A DNA stretch of 64,000 nt from Methanoculleus sp. (lineage in GTDB: Archaea > Halobacteriota > Methanomicrobia > Methanomicrobiales > Methanoculleaceae): contig NZ_JAJGBK010000029.1 of the NCBI RefSeq assembly GCF_020696975.1, positions 62,001 through 126,000 on the forward strand, read 5' to 3'. The translations under genes and the position numbers were made by a program. The notes beneath the pieces were generated by a model. That model was not told where the DNA came from. It was given only the letters and a program-made list of their open reading frames with translations, and did no database searches. Numbering within the stretch: the first letter of the stretch is position 1; each line of letters starts with the position of its first letter. Positions 33,483-41,745 of this stretch are shown here, in pieces.

Positions 33483-33496
33483 CGGGAAATTTCCCG
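33483..33496. promoter_or_regulatory. Perfect 14-bp palindrome just upstream of the endonuclease start codon
   Basis: CGGGAAATTTCCCG is a perfect dyad ending two bases before the endonuclease ATG (33480 on the minus strand). It could be a repressor site or, in mRNA, a hairpin masking the ribosome-binding region, either of which would delay nuclease synthesis relative to the methylase. No controller protein gene is visible. Confidence 0.45.
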
Positions 33497-33532
33497 GAGA
33501 ATTCTATCGTTAACCATTGATAGTACCTTCCA

Positions 33533-34549
33533 TCAGAAGAGTCGGGACTGTTTCGCCTGATGAATGAACCGTTCAACCTCCATAAGGAAATATTTTTCTT
33601 CGACCTCAATGCTGATGCTGTTTCTGCCCCACCGCGCAGCAGCGAGGCCGGTCGTTCCCGTACCGCCGAAGGGGTCGAGGACGGTATCGCCCACAAACGA
33701 GAACATCCGCACAAGCCTCTCGGCCAGTTCCAGGGGGTAGGGTGCAGGGTGCTCCCGGGTCGATGCTCCTTTAAGGTCCCAGACCTGACGGAACCACGCC
33801 TTCTGATTCTCTTCCGATATGACCGAGAGCAACCGCGCCTCAAGCGTGGGCTTCCGATAACCGCCGGGTTTCCTCTGGAAGAGGATGTATTCTATATCGT
33901 TCTTGACGATTCCATTGGGTTCATAGGGTTTGCCCAGGAACGACCCCGGCGAATTCGCCTCGAAACAGGCGTTGGCGATCTTGTACCAGATGATCGGCGC
34001 CAGGTTGTCAAACCCGATCTTCCGGCAGTGCTCCTGAATGCTCGCGTGGAGAGGCATGACGACATGGCGCCCGGCCTCCCGCCGGGGCAGGCAAACGTCA
34101 CCGACAACGACGACCAGCCGGCCCCCGGGGACGAGAACCCGGTAGATGTGTCTCCAGACCCTGTCAAGTTCCTCCAGGAAGGTCTCATAGTCCTCAATCT
34201 GTCCGAGTTGTTCGTCCTTCTCGGGGTATTTCTTCAGGGTCCAGTAGGGAGGCGATGTCACGACCAGATGAACGCTCTCATCGGGGAGAAACGCAAGATT
34301 ACGGCTGTCTGCGTTTATGAAACGGTGATGTGTCGGCAGATTGCCGGATATGGCTTCGATCTCTTTCATCAGCGAGAGGTTCTTTGCTATCTTCGGGATG
34401 GCCCGCTGCCCATCGGTCCGGGCCATTTCAAGGATCTCGGCAGGCACGCAGTTCTCCAGTGGCTGATCCTGCTCGGTTTTGTTAATGAAGAACGATCTCT
34501 CGGGAACGACGGGGGCCGTTCCCGGCGGATGAAATGGTCTGGAACTCAT
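33533..34549 (-). CDS. Site-specific DNA methyltransferase (SPPY, beta class) of the XhoI-like R-M system
   Basis: The 338-residue protein has catalytic motif IV as TSPPYW (Ser99-Tyr102) and AdoMet motif I late in the chain (LDPFGGTGTTGLAA, FGGTG about 294-298), giving the beta-class order. SPPY motifs usually belong to N4-cytosine methyltransferases. It precedes the XhoI-like endonuclease on the same strand and is presumably its protective partner. Known PaeR7I/XhoI partners are, as far as I recall, larger adenine methyltransferases, so this pairing may be unusual. GC content is lower than in flanking genes. Confidence 0.88.
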   Translation of the reverse strand: MSSRPFHPPGTAPVVPERSFFINKTEQDQPLENCVPAEILEMARTDGQRAIPKIAKNLSLMKEIEAISGNLPTHHRFINADSRNLAFLPDESVHLVVTSPPYWTLKKYPEKDEQLGQIEDYETFLEELDRVWRHIYRVLVPGGRLVVVVGDVCLPRREAGRHVVMPLHASIQEHCRKIGFDNLAPIIWYKIANACFEANSPGSFLGKPYEPNGIVKNDIEYILFQRKPGGYRKPTLEARLLSVISEENQKAWFRQVWDLKGASTREHPAPYPLELAERLVRMFSFVGDTVLDPFGGTGTTGLAAARWGRNSISIEVEEKYFLMEVERFIHQAKQSRLF

Positions 34550-34930
34550 GCTGCTGTTTTTATGATTGATATTCCTTCTTACATAACTGTACCAAAGAAT
34601 TCCCTCTCACGGGTAATTCATTCCGGATCGAGCGCGCAGGTCGGCATCCGGATGCAGATATCCCGTTTAACCCACCTCTCCAACAGAAAGCCCCGGCCCG
34701 GCCATCACAGCGACAGCCGAAGAGGTGCGATTCTTGGACAGCCCCGCGCTCATCCGCGTGGGGCTTCCCGGTCCCACAGGAAGCGGGTCGGCAGGTTCGA
34801 CGGTGTACTCCATGCTTATGCTGTCGTATCATCACGCTCCTGATATTAAGGTACGCTGTGCGGAGGGTGAAAGTGAACCCGGGCAAAAGCGACTCTGCTT
34901 CAAAAAAGGTCCAGAGTGTTGCCCTGGCAT
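34550..34930. other. Gap upstream of the R-M operon, no convincing gene
   Basis: The region is AT-richer near 34560-34620 (probable promoter of the methyltransferase gene). Short frames on both strands lack ribosome sites and recognisable features. It may be residue of the integration that brought in the R-M genes. Confidence 0.3.
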
Positions 34931-35083
34931 TCAGGCCTCTATCCGCTCAAATTCCGGGGACTCATGTGCGTTCCAGTTGCGATACCGGGCAACCGGCACC
35001 CACCGGTAGGCTTCACCGTCGGCCTTCACCAACCAGAACATGTGGTGCGCAGTCACCCAGTCGCGGGCACGATTCAACTGCAC
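34931..35083 (-). CDS. Small protein of unknown function (about 50 residues)
   Basis: The frame encodes LNRARDWVTAHHMFWLVK then AYRWVPVARYRNWNAHES and EFERIEA before the stop. Its Trp/Tyr/His-rich pattern looks like true protein rather than chance. A GTG start at 35083 gives 50 residues; the frame remains open upstream for 15 codons without ATG, so the 5' end could be missing. It lies between the R-M operon and the SPFH operon. Function unknown; it could be a truncated gene. Confidence 0.4.
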   Translation of the reverse strand: MQLNRARDWVTAHHMFWLVKADGEAYRWVPVARYRNWNAHESPEFERIEA

Positions 35084-35172
35084 CGACCCGAATAGAGGCC
35101 GACCTCTCCTGTGGTCCTCCCAAGGACGAACCTGTCAAAAAAAAGTGGGGATATTGTCTCCCCGGACAAGAC

Positions 35173-36258
35173 TTACTCTTCCTCTACCTGCCCGATCATG
35201 TCCCGCGACTTCTTCTGGATCTCCACTTCGACATCGGTATCGATGCTCTTTACCGCCTCTTCCGCGGCCCGGAGTTCCTCCCGGCCCGGAATCTCCCCGA
35301 GAATATCCTCCGGCGGCAGTTCTGCTCCTTCCGGGACCTCGGGAGCCTCGACCGTGGCGCCGAGATACTCGGCGGCCTGCTTGACGACGCTTGAGAGCTC
35401 GAACGGGAATATGATCTTCGTCGCCTGGCCCTCGGCCATCTTCTTTAAGGCATCGAGCGAGAGGACCGTGATCGCCCGCCGGTCCAGTGGCCGGGCGCCG
35501 ACCGAGAGAATGCGCAGCCCCTGCGCCTCACCCTGCGCCTGGAGGATACGCGACATCCGCTCACCCTCGGCCCGCAGGATCTTGCTCTGCCGCTCGCCCT
35601 CGGCCTCCAGAATGATGCTCTGCCGGTTCCCCTCCGCTTTGAGGATCGCCGCGCGCTTCTCACCGTCCGCACGGAGGATCGCGGCACGCCGCTCACGTTC
35701 GGCCGCGGTCTGCTCGGTCATCGCCTGCTTGACCGCGCCCACCGGGTCGACCTCCTTGATCTCCACACGCTCGACCTTCACACCCCAGGCATCGGTCTCC
35801 CGGTCCAGGATATCCCGGAGACGGGCGTTGATGACGTCCCGGTTGTAGAGGACCTCATCGAGTTCCATGTCGCCGATGATCCCCCGAAGACTCGTCTGCG
35901 CCAGCGCCACCGTCGCCGACCGGTAGTTCATCACCTCAAAGTAGGCCTTCTCGGGGTCGATAACCCGGACATAGACGATCGCGTCGACGTTCGTCGGGGA
36001 GTTGTCCTTCGTGATAACCTCCTGCCGGGGGACGTCCATCACTTCTGTCCGGAGATCGAGTTTCTTGACCACCGTGATGAGCGGGACGACCCACCGGAAT
36101 CCGGGGTTCATCCTCCCGATGTACTGCCCGAGACGAATCTGGAGCCCCTGTTCGTACGGCTGAACGATCACCACGCCACGGGCGAAGATGATGATGATGA
36201 CGATGATAAGAAAGACCGTTATGAGACCGGTCCACGGAAATTCTCCTGTAAAAAGCAT
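35173..36258 (-). CDS. SPFH/band-7 (stomatin-like) membrane protein
   Basis: The 361-residue protein has one N-terminal membrane helix (FLIIVIIIIFARGVVIVQP), then the band-7 domain (GFRWVVPLITVVKKLDLRTEV, GVKVERVEIKEVDP). Residues about 190-250 form a charged helical repeat of roughly twelve residues (RADGEKRAAILKAEGNRQ and relatives), expected to be coiled coil. A C-terminal acidic tail follows. It forms ring-like oligomers on the membrane and often guards membrane proteases. The nfeD partner gene ends one base upstream. Confidence 0.9.
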   Translation of the reverse strand: MLFTGEFPWTGLITVFLIIVIIIIFARGVVIVQPYEQGLQIRLGQYIGRMNPGFRWVVPLITVVKKLDLRTEVMDVPRQEVITKDNSPTNVDAIVYVRVIDPEKAYFEVMNYRSATVALAQTSLRGIIGDMELDEVLYNRDVINARLRDILDRETDAWGVKVERVEIKEVDPVGAVKQAMTEQTAAERERRAAILRADGEKRAAILKAEGNRQSIILEAEGERQSKILRAEGERMSRILQAQGEAQGLRILSVGARPLDRRAITVLSLDALKKMAEGQATKIIFPFELSSVVKQAAEYLGATVEAPEVPEGAELPPEDILGEIPGREELRAAEEAVKSIDTDVEVEIQKKSRDMIGQVEEE

Positions 36259-36259
36259 C

Positions 36260-36718
36260 TTATGTAACCTCCTTTACGACAACGTGCACTCCCTCGGAGT
36301 GGACGACGATAACCCTGCTCCCGACCGCAATCCTCCCTGACTCGGAACGGGCGCTCCATTCCGTGCTCCCGAGCCGCACCTTCCCCGCAAGCGTCTCCGG
36401 ATCGACCGGTGCGACCACCGTCCCCTCCAGACCGACGAGTGAGTCGCGCGAGAGGGTCGTCGGCGGCCCCCGCCCCGGCGTGAGGCGGCCGTAGAGCCAG
36501 ACAGTGACTGAAGCCGCAACGATTGCCGCGAGAACCCCGACGATGAGGCCAGCGGGGGAAGTGAGGATATCGACACCGAGAAGAAGGAGGACCCCGAGGA
36601 TGATCAGGACCGTCGCAGGGACAGCGATGAAGAACCCGGGCTGGTAGACCTCCACCAGGAGCAGCACCGCCCCGAGCACGATCAGAATCCAGCCGAGAGT
36701 GATCCCCTCTGCAAGCAT
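36260..36718 (-). CDS. NfeD-family membrane protein
   Basis: The 152-residue protein has three or four membrane segments (LGWILIVLGAVLLLVEVYQPG, then LIILGVLLLLGVDI) followed by a soluble OB-fold of about 65 residues (LVGLEGTVVAPVDPETLAGKVRLGSTEW... VGSRVIVVHSEGVHVVVK). It is the short NfeD1b type without the ClpP-like protease domain. It is the first gene of the nfeD-SPFH operon, and the two proteins are known to work together. Confidence 0.9.
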   Translation of the reverse strand: MLAEGITLGWILIVLGAVLLLVEVYQPGFFIAVPATVLIILGVLLLLGVDILTSPAGLIVGVLAAIVAASVTVWLYGRLTPGRGPPTTLSRDSLVGLEGTVVAPVDPETLAGKVRLGSTEWSARSESGRIAVGSRVIVVHSEGVHVVVKEVT

Positions 36719-36765
36719 AGAGGATGAGTCTACTTTCGGTTATAAATGCCTGTTGAAGGACGTTT

Positions 36766-37377
36766 TCAGCCGAGATCCATCACCGGCGTGATCCGGGGCG
36801 GCACGGTCCGCTCGAATATGAGCGGGACGCCGCCGGGAGGAGTGATGCTGATCCGGAACGCTTCGCGGGGTTCGAGCGGCCATGAGGGGTAGAGGAGCAG
36901 GTCGAACCGCTCTCCGGGTTCAAGGAGGAGATCGTCGTCCGCCTGCCGGAACGGGATCGTGTGTCCGGTCCGGACGATCGTCCAGTTCCCGGGCCGGGTC
37001 GGCGTCTCCCGGGTCCATCCGAGCCGTTCAATCCGGCCGGGAGCGGCAACCTCGACCGTCGCCCGGGCCATATCGACGCTCCCCATGTCGCCGATGAACA
37101 GGCGGACGCTGCAGGTGACCGCCCCCATCCTTGACGGGTCCGGCTGGTCGCACGCAAGGTCGGCACCCCCGATGCTCCCGTTCGTGAGCGCGTAGCCGTG
37201 GACGTCGCCGTCAAGGACGAGACACCTCCCGGTCTCGTCGAGGGCCAGGAGAACGAGACCTGCTGGCTGCCCGGCAGGACCGGTCGCCGCGTGGAGCGCG
37301 AACGCGGCAAACAGGAGCACCACGACGCCGAGGATCGCCGCTTCAAGCACCGTGAGGCCGCCATCCGTCGAGACCAT
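36766..37377 (-). CDS. Type IV pilin/archaellin-like secreted protein
   Basis: The 203-residue protein starts MVSTDGGLTVLEAAILGVVV: a short charged leader, a Gly-Gly site and a hydrophobic helix with Glu at position +5 after the probable prepilin-peptidase cut, the class III signal layout. The rest is a beta-rich extracellular domain with Cys pairs (GRCLVL, LACDQ, VTCSVR). It may be a minor pilin or surface subunit. No assembly ATPase is nearby. The much longer frame upstream is antisense to the PAP2 gene and was rejected. Confidence 0.65.
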   Translation of the reverse strand: MVSTDGGLTVLEAAILGVVVLLFAAFALHAATGPAGQPAGLVLLALDETGRCLVLDGDVHGYALTNGSIGGADLACDQPDPSRMGAVTCSVRLFIGDMGSVDMARATVEVAAPGRIERLGWTRETPTRPGNWTIVRTGHTIPFRQADDDLLLEPGERFDLLLYPSWPLEPREAFRISITPPGGVPLIFERTVPPRITPVMDLG

Positions 37378-37409
37378 ACAGAACTTTCGCCTGCAACGGG
37401 TATATACCC

Positions 37410-38384
37410 TTACGCTCCGCCCCGGAGCATGTTTGCGCGGGAAAAGACCAGGGGGGCGCCGAATGATACCCAGGAACCGGCAGCGGCCGCCCGGAGGTAC
37501 TGGAGGACGTAGGCAGCCGGAACGGGGTCTTCCGGAACGAGGAGGCCGAGCCCGAACCAGATCGCCCCGGTCATCGTGATCCCAAAGGCGTAGCGGAGCA
37601 GGCGGACCGATCCCCTCTCGATGGCGCACATGCTTCCCCGGTGGCGCTCTGCTGCCGCACCGGCCGCAAACCCGAAGAAGAGCCCCGACGCCGTGACGGC
37701 ATCCCGGAGGAAGAGCGGGTGGATCGGCTCTCCGGACCGCTCGAGCGCCCCTGCCGCCCAGGACGCGGGGACCTGCCACTCCCCGACGGCCGCGAGTGCG
37801 GCAAAGGAGCACAGGGCAAGGGCAAGGGAGCCGGCGAGCGCGGCGAGCACCTGCCCTGAGAGCGGGAGGGCGGCGACCCGGCGGCCCACCGGTCGCTCAA
37901 GGGCGAGGAACCCGAGGAGGATGGCAAGCCCGACCGCCCACCCCACGAGGACGTCGGCCGGGAAGTGAACCCCGAGAACGACCCGGGACAGACCGATAAG
38001 GAGGGCCATCACGATCGCAAAGATAGAGAACCACCAGCGCCGGGCGTCGACGGCGATCAGCCCCCAGAGCGTCGCTGCCCCCTCGGCATGCGCCGACGGC
38101 ATCCCGAACGACGGGTGACTGTCAAGCGCCTGGACGTCCGGGCTCACCCAGTAGGGGCGGGGGAGGTGGAACGCAACCTTCAGGGCCTCGTTGAGCCCGC
38201 CCGATATTCCCATAAGGAGCCCGAGGCGGAGCCCAAGGCGTGGGTCCCAGCACCAGTAAAGGATCGGGATGACGAGGAGATAGAACTCAGGCTGCCCGAG
38301 AAACGAGAAGAACTGCATAGGGGCAGCGAGCCACGGCGCCCCGGCCTGGAGCGTCTGGATAAGGACGATCTGGATATCGGTCAT
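37410..38384 (-). CDS. PAP2-superfamily membrane phosphatase
   Basis: The 324-residue membrane protein has the three PAP2 motifs: KVAFHLPRP (KxxxxxxRP), PSAHAEG (PSGH variant with Ala), and SRVVLGVHFPADV (SRxxxxxHxxxD). The catalytic His pair and Arg are present. Relatives dephosphorylate polyprenyl or lipid diphosphates at the outer membrane face. The Ala in PSAH is shared with archaeal and bacterial homologues. An additional 110-residue hydrophobic C-terminal region is present. It overlaps marC by four bases. Confidence 0.88.
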   Translation of the reverse strand: MTDIQIVLIQTLQAGAPWLAAPMQFFSFLGQPEFYLLVIPILYWCWDPRLGLRLGLLMGISGGLNEALKVAFHLPRPYWVSPDVQALDSHPSFGMPSAHAEGAATLWGLIAVDARRWWFSIFAIVMALLIGLSRVVLGVHFPADVLVGWAVGLAILLGFLALERPVGRRVAALPLSGQVLAALAGSLALALCSFAALAAVGEWQVPASWAAGALERSGEPIHPLFLRDAVTASGLFFGFAAGAAAERHRGSMCAIERGSVRLLRYAFGITMTGAIWFGLGLLVPEDPVPAAYVLQYLRAAAAGSWVSFGAPLVFSRANMLRGGA

Positions 38385-39037
38385 GCAAGTCCGGTGAGGT
38401 CAAGGTTCACAAGCAGCTGGGGCATCGCTGCAGCGATTCCGTTGATCATGAACTGAATGGCTATAGCCAGTACGATGATCGCCATCAGTTTCGGGACGAC
38501 CCGCAGCCCCCCTTCCCCGATGAGAGAGAAGATCCGGGGCCCGTAAAGCATCCCGATGTAGGAGATGCTGAGGGCTACGATTATCCCGAGCAGGACGGCG
38601 AGGAGGCCATAGATGCCCTCCGGCCCCGAGGCGAGCAGGATCACTGTCGTGATCGTCCCCGGGCCGCACGAGAGCGGGAAGGCCAGCGGGACAACGGCGA
38701 CATTCTCCAGGTCCGCGGCCGAGTAGGTCTCGCCCTTTGTGCCGAGCATCCCGGTCGCCACGCTGACGAGCAGGATACCGCCGGCGATCTGGAACGCCGG
38801 GACGGTGATGCTGAAGATCGAGAAGATCAACTGCCCGGTGAGCGCGAAGAAGACGAGCACGATGAAGGCTATCTTCAGAGAGGTCTGGATGATCGCCTGG
38901 CGTTTGTTTCCGCCCATCCCCTCGGTGAGCGCCGTGTAGACGGCGACCGTGGAGGCCGGGTTCATAACCGCGACGATCGACGCGATAGCGACGAGCGAAA
39001 ATCCCAGAAACTCAACGAGTTCGGTGATCAGATCCAT
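38381..39037 (-). CDS. MarC-family membrane protein
   Basis: The 218-residue protein has six membrane segments and the MarC features VAVMNPASTVAVY near residue 25, FALTGQLIFSIFSITVPAFQIAGGILL and VVPLAFPLSCGPGTITTVI. Despite the historical name, MarC is not shown to affect drug resistance; transport of small metabolites is suspected. It is the first gene of a marC-PAP2 pair with translational overlap. Confidence 0.9.
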   Translation of the reverse strand: MDLITELVEFLGFSLVAIASIVAVMNPASTVAVYTALTEGMGGNKRQAIIQTSLKIAFIVLVFFALTGQLIFSIFSITVPAFQIAGGILLVSVATGMLGTKGETYSAADLENVAVVPLAFPLSCGPGTITTVILLASGPEGIYGLLAVLLGIIVALSISYIGMLYGPRIFSLIGEGGLRVVPKLMAIIVLAIAIQFMINGIAAAMPQLLVNLDLTGLA

Positions 39038-39095
39038 TCCGTGTCACCACACCCGAGAATCATGAGAAGACATGCATCATGGGATCATACGAATC

Positions 39096-40283
39096 TTACG
39101 GTCTTCCGGCTGCGGCCGTTTCGGGAACACTGATCGCGGGGAACGCATCAAGGAGTTCCCGCGTCAGTTCGGCCCCGAGCGACGGCCGGACAGACTCGAG
39201 CCAGAGGAAGAAGCCGGCCATGTGGGGCGTCCGCCGGCTCTCGAACTTGAACCCACCCAGCCGGTTGGGGACCATCTTGAGGTATTCCTTCTTGTTGCGT
39301 GTCCGCAGATAGATGATCGGCCGGTACTCCGGGATGTTCACCGCGAGGACGACCTTTGAGAACTGCTTCTGGATCGCATCCGGATCGTAGGTCTTCCCCT
39401 TGATGCGGATGGGATACCGGGCATCGAGCATCCGGACGGCGGAAGGGTAAAGCCCGCCGAAGAGGACTTTCTTTACAATCGGCGGGATCTCGTCCGGGGT
39501 CCCGAGTTCCTCGATACCCTTCTTTGAGGTGGCGGCGGCGATGATGCTCTGCATCCGCTCGTCGTGCAGTTTCTTGTAGTCAAACGGCCGGCGCGGGGGG
39601 ATATCGGCGATCGAGACCAGTTTCTCGTGCCGGATCCTGCGGGCCGGGCTTCGCTTCAGGTCACGGGGGCGGATCAGGGCTTTCAGGTCCTCGCAGGTAG
39701 GGGTGGTGAGGAGGACATTATCGGGCTCCCGGAGGAGGCGGCGGACGACGGCCGTCCGGGAGATGTCGACCGAGGAGATGAGGAGGAACGGCACGGTCGG
39801 CTGTCCGTAGAGGTAGCCGAAGAGCTGCTTTTTGTAGCGGATCTCCGCCTCGAACTCCTTTAAGTCGGCAGGGGAGGTGATGATCTCCCCAAACGTCAGC
39901 GCCCCGGTATGGTCGACGAGCATCAGATCGACCTCGGCGAGATCCTGGCCGTTTCCCCGGACCTTGATATCCCCGATATTCGAGTAGAAGAGTCCGTTCT
40001 GGCCGAGTTGAGCGCGCCGGACCTTCGCCGGGCCGTCAGCCCCACGGGCCACGACGGCGAGGATGAGGTCGGTCTGCAGCGAGAGGTCGAGGATCATCTC
40101 ATAGACGATCGCCTCAAACCACCGCCCTTCGGCGGTCCGCATCTCGGGGATATCCTCGGAGAAGAGTTTTTTTCGATCCGCGGGGCGCAGGTGGCGTAGC
40201 GCTCTCATAATGATCGCCCGCGTTGGCTGAAGCGAGCTGAAATTCTTGTCGAGCCACGTAATCATCTGTAACATTCGTTCCAC
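39096..40283 (-). CDS. Conserved-type protein of unknown function, possible nuclease fold
   Basis: The 395-residue soluble protein is not recognised. The middle has EVDLMLVDHTGALTFGEIIT followed by a KEFEAEIRYKKQLFGYLYG helix. An Asp, a strand, then Glu and a Lys-rich helix could be a divergent PD-(D/E)xK or restriction-endonuclease-like core, but the usual E-x-K is not exact. The segment PFLLISSVDISR fits a strand after it. The C-terminal 130 residues (PSAVRMLDARYPIRIKG, KEYLKMVPNRLGGFKFESR) form a second, basic region. It stands alone between marC and an ABC operon. Codon use matches the genome, so it is probably native. Confidence 0.7.
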   Translation of the reverse strand: MERMLQMITWLDKNFSSLQPTRAIIMRALRHLRPADRKKLFSEDIPEMRTAEGRWFEAIVYEMILDLSLQTDLILAVVARGADGPAKVRRAQLGQNGLFYSNIGDIKVRGNGQDLAEVDLMLVDHTGALTFGEIITSPADLKEFEAEIRYKKQLFGYLYGQPTVPFLLISSVDISRTAVVRRLLREPDNVLLTTPTCEDLKALIRPRDLKRSPARRIRHEKLVSIADIPPRRPFDYKKLHDERMQSIIAAATSKKGIEELGTPDEIPPIVKKVLFGGLYPSAVRMLDARYPIRIKGKTYDPDAIQKQFSKVVLAVNIPEYRPIIYLRTRNKKEYLKMVPNRLGGFKFESRRTPHMAGFFLWLESVRPSLGAELTRELLDAFPAISVPETAAAGRP

Positions 40284-40485
40284 ACAGCTTGGGTATTGTT
40301 ATCGTATTGGGGGACCGGATGAGGGTCAGAGCACTTCCTGACAGAGAGCCTATCATCCTATGAGTGCTCATAGAGTTTCCGGTCTCCAGGACTATGAAAT
40401 TACGCATGACGTCACCACCCGCACGAGGCTTCGTCACGCCGGCCTCACGCCGGACTCCGGGAGAGGGCGGTCCAACCAGGGCGGG

Positions 40486-40528
40486 AAAAAGAGGAGGGGG
40501 TCGGTGCCGCGGGGCGGGCTCCCGCCCC
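40486..40528 (-). terminator. Hairpin plus T-tract after the ABC transporter operon
   Basis: Read on the minus strand, GGGGCGGG/CCCGCCCC at 40511-40528 lies 12 bases beyond the permease stop, and a T5 run follows at 40486-40490 (A5 on the plus strand). Together they look like the end of the three-gene operon. Confidence 0.45.
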
Positions 40529-40539
40529 CGGTGATCCCC

Positions 40540-41733
40540 TCACTCGTAGCGGAGCGCCTCGATGGGGTTCAACTGCGCCGCCTTCCACGCAGGATAGAAC
40601 CCGGCAACGATACTTGTCCCGATGCCGAAGGCCATCGCAAAGGCGACATACCCGATCACCACGGAGACGGGGATGCCGGCCTCTCCCGTGACGGCGAAGT
40701 CGGCGAAGAGATCTCCTACGGAGGCTGAGGCGTAGCAGGCGACCGCTGCACTGATGATGCCGCCGATGATGCTCCCTATGACCCCGAGGATCAGGCTCTC
40801 GTAGAGGAACATACGGAGAACCTCACGTTTCCGCGCCCCGATGCTCCGCATCAGCCCGATCTCCGCCGTCCGCTCCGTGACCGATATGATCATGACGTTT
40901 AGGATGCTCACGCTCGCGACGAGGAGCGATACCCCGCCGATACCGAGGAGGAAGATGTTCATGGCATCGAGGGTCTCGTAGTAGAGTTCCAGGATCTCGC
41001 GGGAGTCCAGGACGTCCACAACCTCTTTTCTACGGTTGATCTGCTGGTCGATGGCGGCCTTGACATCCTCGATTGCGGAGAGATCGCTGACCTTCACGAC
41101 GACCCGGCTGTAGTCCCGCTCCCCGTGCCGCTCCGTATACCAGTCCTCCGTGACGATAACGGCGTAATCGGGATTGATATCGATGCCCATCCCCCGCTCC
41201 GCCGCGACCCCCACGACACGGACGCTCTCGCCCCCGACCTCGATGCGGCTCCCGGGGTGGAGGTTGAGTTCATCGGCAAGGAGCGAGCCCACCATCACCC
41301 CTGAAGACCTCCCCTGAGGGTAGAGGCCCGCCTCCCGCTCGAGCAGGAAGGGGATATCGGCCGCCGGCATGGCATATATCGTCGCGTAGCCGCTCGTATC
41401 CCGCACCCGCAGCCGATCCGATGCAAGGATCATGGGGACGGTGCGGTGCTGTCCGGCGGCCTTCTCTATCAGCGCCACGTTCTTCGTGGAGACGCTCGCC
41501 GCGAGGGTGTTTCGGGGATCGAACGGGTCGCCGCTCGATGCCGCGAGGTGGGGAGTGACGAGAATGGTGTCACTCACGTCCGAGACCATACCCCCGACAA
41601 GCGTCGAGAGACTGCTGCCCATGATCCCGAGGGAGGCGATCGCGACGACACCGATGATGATGCCGACCGTCGCGAGAAACGAACGGACTTTGTGCCGCCT
41701 GAGGTTACGCACCGAAAGATCGATGAAGAGCAT
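40540..41733 (-). CDS. MacB/FtsX-type ABC transporter permease (second)
   Basis: The 397-residue protein has an N-terminal helix (FLATVGIIIGVVAIASLGIMGSSL), a large extracytoplasmic MacB-like domain and three C-terminal helices in the FtsX region (NIFLLGIGGVSLLVASVSILNVM, RSIGARKREVLRMFLYESLILG). About 45% of residues appear shared with the adjacent permease by eye, so the two are tandem duplicates. They probably form a heterodimer with the ATPase at 42945. The cargo may be a lipoprotein or peptide. Last gene of the operon. Confidence 0.88.
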   Translation of the reverse strand: MLFIDLSVRNLRRHKVRSFLATVGIIIGVVAIASLGIMGSSLSTLVGGMVSDVSDTILVTPHLAASSGDPFDPRNTLAASVSTKNVALIEKAAGQHRTVPMILASDRLRVRDTSGYATIYAMPAADIPFLLEREAGLYPQGRSSGVMVGSLLADELNLHPGSRIEVGGESVRVVGVAAERGMGIDINPDYAVIVTEDWYTERHGERDYSRVVVKVSDLSAIEDVKAAIDQQINRRKEVVDVLDSREILELYYETLDAMNIFLLGIGGVSLLVASVSILNVMIISVTERTAEIGLMRSIGARKREVLRMFLYESLILGVIGSIIGGIISAAVACYASASVGDLFADFAVTGEAGIPVSVVIGYVAFAMAFGIGTSIVAGFYPAWKAAQLNPIEALRYE

Positions 41734-41745
41734 GCCCCACCACCC

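Noticed and set aside
36766-37812. 348-residue version of the pilin-like protein
   Set aside because: Everything upstream of 37377 is antisense to the PAP2 phosphatase gene, and the class III signal begins at Met 37377.
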